Shown: piece by piece, positions 35,621-47,600 of the stretch
How positions within the stretch are numbered: the first letter of the stretch is position 1
Layout of the letters: each line of letters starts with the position of its first letter
DNA from: Isoperla grammatica
Lineage: Eukaryota > Arthropoda > Insecta > Plecoptera > Perlodidae
Direction: 5' to 3'
DNA: 64,000 nt
Assembly: GCA_945910005.1 (NCBI GenBank)
Contig: OX246745.1
Coordinates: 14,718,274-14,782,273, forward strand
Program-made: the position numbers and the translations under genes
Notes under the pieces: generated by a model
The model's database searches: none
What the model saw: the letters and a program-made list of their open reading frames with translations, nothing else
What the model was told of the DNA's origin: nothing

Positions 35621-38600
35621 CCTATCTATCTATCCATCCATCTATCTATCTATCCATCTATCTATCTATCCATCTATCTTTCTGCCATTGCAGTGATCAA
35701 TATTGAGTACATTTTTTAGCATTCATATTGCCTCTTATTGGAAATTGCCATTTTATCAAGATCAAACACACTTACATCCCTGAACATTTTCACAGCCTCC
35801 TTTAGTTTTCCTAGTTTCCGTGCACACATAGCCAGTCTTCTTTTAATGTATATGAGGACATTTGTGTCTCTTCCTGAAAAATAAAACACAGGAATAGGAT
35901 AGAGTCACTCTTAAAAATGTTGCATAAAAACGTGTATTCTCATTATTTCCTTTTGTGGGTATTCACTATTCAGGCACCAGCTGTCACCATCCCTAGTTTA
36001 CACTAAATGCTCATAAAGCTGGTCTTACTGTGTAATGCTTCCATCGCAGAGCTCTGATGCTGAAACTGCTGCGTTCGCCTGTAGTTGAGTTCTGCAGCAC
36101 GAAGCGCTTGTTTCAGCATTTTCTCTGATTCCAGAATAGTTGTCGCCTCTTCTTCTGCCAAGAGGATATGAGCTGGTGCACATTCTGGATTCTTCTGCAA
36201 AGCTTCGTGAGCTGCTTTGATACGAGCACCAGGGTTTCGTTCACGCCAAGCTGTCTGCATAACTAAAACGTACAGTGGGATTTTAAAAGAAATTAAAAAT
36301 ACATAGGGTTAGCCTATAGGTACATATTAAAAACTACTTTTTTCTCAGTTTAACTTGGGGAAAAGTGAATTCGAACTCTATTAGCCATTGTGAAAGCTAA
36401 ATTACATCTTGAGCTCACCTATGCTGTTAAATTAACCCATTCACATGCTTTAAAATTAATTATTTATTTTTCAACATCAGAGTAGGCCTATTATTATTAT
36501 CAAGGCTAGTTGTGCACCTCAAAATTATTGTTTAACTCTCCTAATAAGTAATTCAATTCAGTATAAAGAGATTAAGACGTAAGATATAACTCCTTTATTG
36601 CACACAGACATATTATAATTGCCAATAGATATTAATTACTGAACAAAATTGCCGTCGAGTTGGTCAAAAGTTGGTCAAAATGTTGCCGACTACTTTAGCT
36701 ATGGCTAGATTTCCTTACTTTCATATTCAGCTTTTCCACAATCCCCTTCGCATGTGAAAAATGTCTGGTGGTCCTGAGCAGAGAGATTCATATCATAGTA
36801 TGTGAGTGGTTCCTTGTTAGAAGCCCAATAGAAGCGTTGATACTCAGCTCCACGGAAGAGATTCAATGGATTACGCCACACCTTACATTCTGGAAATAAA
36901 ACGTCTGTATGATCGACCTAGTTAATTGTACATACTAGTATTTGGATTCTGGACATTTGAAGATTTGCACTTGGTTTGTTAAATTTTCTACACAGGAATG
37001 CTGATAATGTCTGACGTAGCTACTCAACACGAGTTGAAATCTGTTGTTGCTTCTCAATAGACTAATGGCTTTGAAAGATGTTGGCTAATGAAATGGTGAC
37101 ATTACCTGGAACCGTTTGCTGGCTAGTCGGAGTGGTAGAGGCACTAGTCGTTGCACTACCATTTGCATCACTTGCTGGGTCCCCACCCCCAATCCAAGGA
37201 CTTATATGATTTAGCGACACTTGCTCTATAAACGAGGTACCATATTTACGGAAGTACCACCATTCAAATATCTACAACATGGGAAAGAAAATGTTATGCT
37301 CATTAGTACATCCTTATCCTATATAGTAAGATTTACATTAGTATTAGTAAAGTCTACTGTCTTACCAGAATGAGCCCCGATATGAGAGATGAAGTCCCTG
37401 TTAGGGCTACATAGAACTTGGGAGTGAGAGTACTTAGAAACATCGTTGCTGTAAAACCAAAACAAACATATTCTCATGCTTCACGTTGCCGCCAAAACTT
37501 AAATAGCCAGCAATACCCACCGACATTACCAGTACTACGATTTTATTGCCTGCGTCATACTATGGAACTTTAAACATATAAGTATTTGGTAACCTGCCAT
37601 TTTATAGTTGCTTATTGACTCAATAGTCAATAGATACGTTGAGTACTGTAGTTACATAAACGCCTAGAATAGAAGCAACTATCACACAAAAATAGCAGTT
37701 AATACAGACATTGCTGAAAAATTCAGAGTGATAAGTTGACATCACACATTTTTCCATTTCCACAGTTGACTTTCCATTGATGTTTCATGTTAATAAACAA
37801 GTTCCCTCATAAAAAAACACAGGATTTTTGTCCAATTGAGAATCCCTCTTATCCCTTAACTAAACTGGGCTACAAATTAATGAATGTGTATAAGAATATT
37901 TACCCAATTGTAAGTTACGTTTCTTAGCAACTGTTGATGGCAAGGTTACGTATACTTACACGTATATGTTTACCATTGCAATCATTTTATTTGTCAAATG
38001 AAATACCAGTACTGGTAATATCCTATGTGAGATGGAATTCGAACTGATGTATAACACCTAGGGTCCAATGCATAGTCGTTCCTCACATGCTCCTCAACTC
38101 AGCCTTTCCTCAGACTCACCCAACCACCAATCACAGAGCAGTCCATATGGCAATGCTGCTCTGTGATTGGTGGTTGGGCGAGTCTGAGGAAAGGTTGCGT
38201 TGAGGATCACTTGAGGAACGACTATGCATTTGACCCTAACACCTAAATTTTGTTAGTGTGGCTCACATAATAAAACCTGACAGGTTACCATTAGTACAGC
38301 GTAACTAGGGTTGCCATTTGATGCCATTTCTGACAGAAAGTCAATTGTTTTATATGTATACACCAAGCCTAGGCCTATTATTAGAGATACGTGGTTTATT
38401 TTAGAACGAATTTTGTATTATTGGTTTATAGCTGTATTTTAGCGGTTTAATCTACATGTATATATGCGTGTAACTATTCATTCCTGACTTACACATAGAG
38501 AGAGACCTTACCTATGTTATATGAAGTTTGAATATGCACTTAATCCGAGTGGTCTGAGATACCGAGACTACTCGAAGATGTTCTGAGAACTGCAATCCTA

Positions 38601-41600
38601 CCACTTGAAAATAAAAAATTGTCTAGAAATGCACATCTACGATAGTCGTGACGAATAATATGAATTTCGGTATTTGGCGGTCATTAAATTTTGACAGTTT
38701 CCAATTTCATGTTGATAAGTTCATACTCACTTTGAGAAATAAAATTGTTAGTAATTACAAATTATTACTACTACATATAATTACAGTGATTATCATCATT
38801 CACAAACTTCACGAGTAGCCTATCTAGCTATTATCGACGAATACTACGGTATTGACTGCTTGGCTCCAACGTGTAAACTTGGTTCTGCGTTTGAAGCAAG
38901 ACTCGAGTGAGTGGGGTAAAAGGGATATGACATACCGCACCACACTGTCACTGATATGTTCAACATCAACTGAAATTGTGTTTAATGCTTTTGGATAGAA
39001 CAGACATGGTGTATGCCCTTTTCTGCTCATCCTTAGTGTGGGTAGCAGCCAATTATGGAATCACAGTTCATATATTGTGATGACTGACTGAACGTAATAT
39101 TCAAATAGATGTTGTGAATGGTTCTGCACAGAGAGCACATATTATGAAGTAGGAGGAATGAGAGGGGCAGACTTATCCAGGTTAGTTAATGTACCGGTAA
39201 TGATTAATCTTTAAACCTTTTAGCTTTAGCTTAAGAAAAGGATAATCCTAATAACAAAACCACAGCAGATTACTGAGATTAGTGTTATGTTTTAGGGCTG
39301 CCCAACGATAAAAAAATTCATATCGAACTCGGTATCGATATCGTATCGCGATATCGAATTTTTTAAACTCGGTATCGATATCGCCGATATCGTAATTTTT
39401 TTTCAAACCAGCTAGAGGCCATTCATCATAAACAATTTAATGTGAATGATTTAACGTCGACATGTTTTACTAGGCCTATGTGCATCAATTTGTGTGTTGT
39501 ATTATTAAAAATGTATCGACAAAACAGCGATGTTGTGATTGGCGTGACGTGACGTGAGTGTGACAGACTGACAGAACGAGCGCGGGCGCAACAGCCGGCC
39601 GGAGGGAGATGAGGCATCAACCGTCGGCAAGTGGGTACCAACACGAATGTTGCGGTGTATGTATCACAAAGATGCAGAACCACAACACCGCCAAACATTT
39701 CTTTTTATTTTACGATAGTTGACACTTGATCGATATCGCGAAACGTACGATATTTTAATTCTATATCGATATCGAATTATTTTTATATTATCGATATCGT
39801 ATCGAATTATCGATATCGTTGGGCAGCCCTATTATTTTTACTATTATTTTGATAATGCTACATAATATTGAAAGTTTTAAATATAACCCAAATGTGATTT
39901 CATACATTCTAAAAACTAGATTAAAAGTTTCAAATGTATTGAAAGATTATGGTTCTTACTTTGGGGACAACTTAACTACACATCCTTCAATTAATTAACA
40001 AAGTAACAACCATAATGGTTTTAATATCTGACACATCTGTATTTTAAAGGCCCACTAAACCCAAACATACATATCAAGTCATTAGACGATGACGCTTTTA
40101 CGTAAGTCGAATGAAAATGTCCCACCGCTCAGCGAGGCTTCGTTCGCCCTACAGCGCAGGTTTCGTTTTGTCTGTGACGTAGACCGATAGGGGTTCGATC
40201 GTGTGGCTGATATTCCCATTAAAATTGAACGCGAGAAACAACGTCTCACTTCCACGTCTTGTAACTCACTCAATTGTAGCCCGATTTCCAAATGAGTGAC
40301 ATCGACGTAATCTGTAAATCATTGTGATTATTGCGAGTGGTTGTTTTTGTCGATTCTGACATATGAGAGGTTTATTTGATGATGGAAACAAAACCTTGTA
40401 ATCGCCCACCCGCTAATGGCATGCGCTCTACTGAGTCCACGCATAAGGCTTCAAACGACCGAATTAATTGTAATACGACAATTGAATTTGGTATCAATTT
40501 CTGTATCAAACTGTCATCTTTCGTACCATGGAAACCGATTTTAGCTGTACCCACAAACAAATTACTTACAAAGTGTTATTTGAAACAGTGTTGTTGCAAT
40601 GAGCCGGGCGTAGCGAGAAAGCACGCATGATTTTAGCGGGCGGGCGATTACAAGGTTTTGTTTCCATCATCAAAAAAACCTCGCATATGTCAGAATCGAC
40701 AAAACCAACCACTCACAATAATCACAATGATTTACAGATTATGTCGATGTCACTCATTTGAAAATCGGGCTACAATTGAGTGAGTTACGAGACGTGGAAG
40801 TGAGACGTTGTTTCTCGCGTTCAATTTCAATGGGGATATCAGCCATACGATCGAAACCCTATCGGTCTACGTCACAGAGAAAACGAAACCTGCACTGTAG
40901 GGCGAACGAAGCCTCGCTGAGCAGTGGAACTTTTTCATTCGACTTACGTAAACGCGTCAGCGTCTAATGACTCGATATGTATGTTTGGGTTTAGTGGGCC
41001 TTTAATTTGTATGAAATCATGTCTGGATCATCACTTTTCCAATATTTATCAATTGATCGTGAGTTCTCAGAATGTTACTAAATCACCATTCATTTTGCAC
41101 AGTTTTAATATTGGGGGATTTTCCCCTCATCCTAGTTTATTATTATGGGGATCTTGACATTCAGAAATACATGTATACCATCAACATACCTGCCAACTTA
41201 TCAAAACTGAAAATAGGGAGATTAATAAAAAAAGAAACATAGCCTTTATGGTATTGGCAGGCCTATTGCAAAAACGCAATTCATCAAAGACAAAAAGAAG
41301 AAAGACAAAAAATAGTTATAAACAGTGAAAAATAGCAATAACAGTGCATGTACCAGGACTGGTTTTGGAGAAAAATTACGTGAGTGGGCAGAGTTTGAAC
41401 TCACTGCACACTGGGCATCAAGATATTGGCGGTCAAGCTTCGAAAAAATTCCAACTTTTAGGTCCGAAAACACGAAAATTGATCTATTTACAGTAAAATA
41501 CTTAAAATTCGTGAAAATCGTACAAATTCTGTGCCAAATTGGGAAATCGGAAAATAAGGTTAAAAATCGGGCATTTCCCGACTAAATCGGGAAAGTTGGC

Positions 41601-44600
41601 AGGTATGCATCAAGCACTTTGATTAACCTAATCAAAGTTCTAGAAATCTGGTAATGTACCACAGCAAGTAAAATAAAACATAAGGAAACGGTAGGCCCAG
41701 GCTTAAATCGATAATCAATGGCAACCCTAGTTAGCCTATTTATTTAAATTTAAATACATATACATATATATATATAAGTTGGACTAGGAACACAAATTAA
41801 CATGTTCTAGTAAGGGGAAAGGTACAGAAGGACGACAGTTTACCTTAAAACGTTAGGTAGGTCGCACATAGACACAAGTAGATGAGTTGCTGATACGTTT
41901 CGACCAACTAGTGGTCTTTATCACTCAGCGCTGAGTGATAAAGACCACTAGTTGGTCGAAACGTATCAGCAGCTTGTCTACTCATCTACTTGTGTATATG
42001 TGCGACCTACCTAACGTTTTAAGGTAAGCCGTCGTCCTTCTGTACCTTTCCCCTCACTAGAACATGTTAATTTGTGTTCCTAGTCCAACTTATCCTAGCC
42101 ATTTAGGCCTCTTCTAATCATGCAAACTATATATATATACTACTAACGAAAACAAACATATTATTTGGGTTATTAAAGATCTAGAACCTAGCAGGTCAAG
42201 TGAATGTAAATTACCAGGTCATTAAGAAAAACTCTATTTTAGACTGTATAACTACATATTAATTAGTAAAATATTGTTTAGTACTAGCATGTATCAGAAT
42301 TGGAAACTAATGTTATAGCTGACATGTAGGAATAGATTTTGTTTTTTTATTTTTCAGACCATAATAATAATTTGTATTTAAATTGACATTGTTATTCTAA
42401 TTCTTTGAAATAGTTTAATAATAATCAAGATATAAGCCATCTGGTTTCAGGAGAGAAAACCTACTAACATGTTTTCCAGTTTTAATAAATTAACATTAAA
42501 TACTTGCAAATACCTGCCTACTACATGGACAAAATGTCTATAAATGTTCTTTTTTTGGGTTCTAAAGAGACAAGGTGACAATCTGTTGAACACACATCCA
42601 GGAGATGCAACGTCAGCCATGACGAATATTGATTAAAAATATACTAATAGATGTTGCATACATGAAAAAGTTTTCAAGGCCAAGACCTACCTACAGTACA
42701 CTCAATGGAAACACTAGAGTAACTCTGCACTGACTACATTATGCAGATTTATGCTTGACTTAGTTTGTACCCATGGCCGTAGACCTAAAAAGACATAATA
42801 AGTCTAGTGTGGAAGTGGAATGTTCTAATTGTTATGACCAGACCTAACAAGATTTAAAAGTTACAATAAGTAAAACTCTCAATTCAGTCATTTAATGCAC
42901 CTGTGAATAAGCAGCTAGGGCAATTAGTAGTGCTGATGGTAAGTTTTCAAATAAATAAAGAATGTAGCAGGAATCAGGATGAGACACAGGAATTTTTGTT
43001 GGTCTGACAGAGATGGAGGGGGGGGGGGGGGGCAGCAGCAGGGCCTGGGGAGGCTTTCTATAAGTCCCTAACGCAATTGTTTTTAATCCCAGGTTAATTT
43101 GGTACAACGTAGAATAAAATGTTTGGTTTTGGTTTGGTAGGCGGGCCTACATTGGCACACCATCGTACAAACAGTAGAAAACTGATGTTCCCCACAAAAA
43201 GTAGGTCTTGGCAAATTGAATTGAATAATCTAATAAGTAATAATCATGTTGACGTTAAATATATTCGTAGTGTTCACTTTCTGTGGAAAATATAATCTTT
43301 AATATTTGAGAAATTACAATTGGCACACTTTAACCTGCTAACAATAAGAAGTCGACCAAAGAAGAGGTGCAATAAACCATCTAATCTAGGCTATAATTCG
43401 TAAACAAAACACTTTTAAATACATAACAAGTGCAGTTACATATAATCCACATGCAATTAGCACAAAACTGAACAAAATGAGCACACAATATAAGCAGGTA
43501 GGCCTACTACTCAAAATAATAATATTTTGGTTTTCTTGTCCTTCATTAATTTCCACCCATGTTGACAATTCACAAAGCAAGGATATTACATATTTTCTCG
43601 ATACTTGACGTGTCAAAAAAATATGAGAAGAATCGACATGAAATAAAGGGCTCTCAAGAAAAATAATTACCTAGATAGTCTATATCTAATAAACATGATG
43701 TAAAGAAGCCGCAGAGGAATATCACACAACGCGACTTTATAGAACGAGCTTTTACGGGACGAGCCTTTCTGGAACTGGTCTTTCTAGAACTAGTCTCTGA
43801 GGAACTAGTTTCTGAGGAACTAGTTTATGTAGAAATAGTCTCTGTGGAACTAGTCTCTGTGGAACTAGTCTTTAATCTTCATGGGATGAGTGTTGAAGGA
43901 TGAGCAACCTGGAAAAGAGAGGTAAACAAAACACATGAGGGATATGGAAGTGGGAAGAGTAGGCCTATGGGATGATAGCAAACAAGGGTTGCCACGCTGG
44001 CAATACAATCAGAATTATGCTGATGACTTAATTAATTCCACATGATTCGGCTAATATGGAAGTCTCCTAAATTTCTAATTCCAGTACAAATAAATACTTT
44101 GAATAGATTTGCCATTGTCTAGTACGGATACCCATGCTACTATACTTACACGTTAATTCATGAGATCTCCCTATTGACTGTCTCACGGTCTGACCATCTC
44201 TGAAGGAGGTATTGCAGTCATCCCTGTGGGGGATTATACTGAAATCCCACAAGCCTAAGTTCCCATATAGCCCAAAGTCTGAAGTCCGACAAGTCCTATT
44301 TCACCGAATCTGAAGACTTGTCTCATTTGTCCCGTCTGGTCTTTCGATTTAGCCTATGTTAAATTAACGTAATGGAAGGTAAGGATGACACATTAGTACA
44401 TGCCTGAAGAGTGTTAACAAGCCAGGCAACAAGCAGTAACAAGTAGCAAACACAACGAGCAAGCTGGATAATACAATATCATATTAGATTTAGACCAATC
44501 CCATACCAGACATCATCTCAGCACTTTGAACAGAGCACACTCTAGACCAAGGCCAAACAAATACACATATACTTACAGTGATCAGCTGCAAGCATAGCAC

Positions 44601-47600
44601 ACAGTTGAATAAATTTAAATACCGGTACAAGAGGTGGTAACTATTGCAACTCATCGGTCCAAATTCACCAACTTTTTAATCTGGTGGCTACTCACGGGCA
44701 CTATTTTTGATCTCAGATTATCAGAAAATCGTCAGATTAAAGTTTGATGAAACTGACCCTAAGTATAAGACAATAATTCCTATAAGTAGCATATAATTTG
44801 TGCCCATACCATAAATAGCAAACAAATGCAAGTGCTTGTAACTTCAGCCTGCGAGTGGTGCAAACAAGAAAATATAGGAGCAGTGTGTGTTACATGCCTG
44901 GTGCTACATGCCTGGCTGGATAGCCTACTAAACACTACAACAGAAGTTCTAAGTTGCCTTACCAACTTAACATAATTTTACATCTTCTGCATTCAAGTAA
45001 AGTAGCGGTCTACTTTTCATCATTAGCAAGCCAGTAGTGCACTCATTTTCATAGACAGTATGTAGTGAGTGGCATCGTAGATTTTAGTAGCAGAAGCACA
45101 AAAGTAGTGAAAACTCATGCTTAATTTGACCTTCTTTGACCTCCCCTTTGCTTTGAATATACAGGCTCAGAAGGAGTTACCATATTAGCAAATGGCAATT
45201 TTTTAGGGATATTTTTTTAGGGGAATAGAGTCAAGATTAAGATTGTTTGCTGATGATTGCGTCTTGTATAGGGTGATTAAGGGGAGGAGGATACTCAATT
45301 GTTGCAGGATGATTTGAGGAGAATACAGGAGTGGGTTACCGAAAACAGGATGGGATTAAATGCGGGAAAATGTAAAGTGATTGGGTTCACGCGTAAATTA
45401 AAAGGGGATGGGAGGGAGTATTTTCTTGATGGGCTAGTTCTAGAGAAGGTAAGGAAGTATAAGTATTTGGGGATTGTATTGGCAGAAGACTTGGGTTGGG
45501 GGAAGCAAGTGCAAGAGAGTGTAAGGAAGGGATATAGAACCCTAGGGTAGGCCTATGTTATGAGATATCTGAAGGGAACAAGTCTCCCTAAAGGTAAAAG
45601 ATAGGTAAAGGATAGGGCTTACAAAACAATAGTTTGGCATATTTTGGAATATGGGGGGACGGTATGGGATCCATAGGACGGGGGAGGTCTTGGAGCTAGA
45701 GAAGGTGCAGCGTAGGGCGGCAAGGAAGGTTACAGGACAAGTTAGGCGATGGAGATATGAGGAAGATAAATTAGGGAACGCGATAAGGGTTTATAATAGC
45801 GTTACAGCGATGATAGGGGAGCTGGGTTGGGAGACATTAGAGGAGAGGAGAAGGAGTGATAGGATATGTAATCTATACAAAGCAGTTAGGGGGAAAAGAG
45901 GGTGGGGGGAAACTCGTAGCAGATTGCAAGAAGGGGTATACAGAGCAAGGGGGGATCATAAATGGAAGTTTCAGCGGCAGGTGGTAAGAAGTGATCTGGG
46001 TAGGTTTGGATTTGTTGAAAGAACGGTTAGGGAATGGAATGAGTTACCCGAGGAGGTTGTTGAGTGTGAATCAGTAAGGGAATTTAGTTAGAAATAGAAT
46101 GAGGGATATAAAGTGATGAGGGTGGGTGGGTGGGTGGGAGGGAAGTTGGGACAGGTTGCCACTGGGTAATTATGGCCCATTAGCAGCCTTTAAGTATTTA
46201 ACATTGGCAAAAGTAACCCAATACTTAAAATAACAGATAGTGTTAAATAACCAACTACGGTAATTGAGGAGGAGCGCTGATTCGCGTTTCGTACTCACTT
46301 TTTTGTGTATTCCTTTGCGATATTGATCATGTGCGTAGTACATAATTGTTATTTCATGATTTATCTGTAACCTCCAGTGATTTTTAATACAAATAGTATC
46401 TTCTTTCATATTAAATTATCATTTTGAAGTTGCATCGATTTGACAACACGTTAAATATGGCAATATTCGTACGTGCAAGGGCGCAGTCTGTTTGGAGCAC
46501 ACAGGAAGAGCGATCTACCTACGTAAGTACATGAAAAACCCTACATTGCGCCTGAAAGTGACTTTGCCCGAGGTTAGGGGGGGGTTATTGTATCTGGTCG
46601 ATCTTGGCCTAGCTGCCTGACATCCCACGAAAGTTGGGAAGGTTATTGGGTCTGGTTGATATGTGGTTCATCATTGCGCACTTTTTTATCTTTACCTTCT
46701 AGATTGGCAGCACTGCACCACACACGAACCGGAGAACAAGGAAGAAGGCGTAAACTTTTAATATAAATACTTCAACAATCATTTAATACTCTTTAAAACT
46801 AACTGCAATATTATAATGTAGGCCTTCATCAAAATAAAGACAATTCAACATTGAACAATAAAAGTAACACTTTAAACAAAACTTTGGCATCTTTCAATGA
46901 AAAAAGTGAGTACGAAACGCGAATCAGCACTCCTCCTCATTTACCCAAACTACTTTTTTTAAATCAGTTAGCAACAGCATGCTACGTTTTAAAAGTAGCA
47001 TTCACATTGCATCTATACTTTGTATAATGTATTGTGTGCAACATGGGTAGGGCTAGGCCTAGGCCTAGGTATGTATGCATAGGCCTAGCCTGGGAACACG
47101 AGTAATGCCACTGGCGAGGTGCGCCGCAGGGTAGAAGAATCAAGTTATCAAGTTAATTCAGAAAGTGCATGCCCCTAGATTTACAACCTGTCAAGCAAGA
47201 GAGCCCAGATCATTAAGAACCAAAGTTAAGCTTGACCATGACATAGGACTGAGAGTTTCAAATATGTATATACATAAAATAACATTAAACTGACATCCAA
47301 GAACATTAGCATGACCTAACCTACTCACAATCCCGCATGACGAGCTGTGACATGTAACAAGCACCCCTAGTGTCAAAACAGCTGAAGTAGGCCTAGGTCT
47401 ATCCACAATGCTCAAGCAAGATGGCTGGCTATTAGTATTGATCTGTCATATGGTGGAATGAGGTGATGGGCCAAAATTAGGCTGCAGGTCTTAATAAAAA
47501 GCCACCGAGAGAGGCAATCTGAAAAAGTGTTGTCACAAATGTATGCTATCAAAAGAGTGACTATAAGTTTGATCTTTTGGCTAGTATGGAGACAGATGTA

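Noticed and set aside
35505..35719. Ser/Ile/Tyr/Leu repeat ORFs
   Set aside because: Translation of the (CTAT)n microsatellite inside ST7 intron 6.
40082..40967. Two similar ORFs of about 69 codons at 40082-40291 (minus) and 40758-40967 (plus)
   Set aside because: They are mirror images in the two arms of the foldback element, so their similarity reflects the inverted repeat and not coding conservation.
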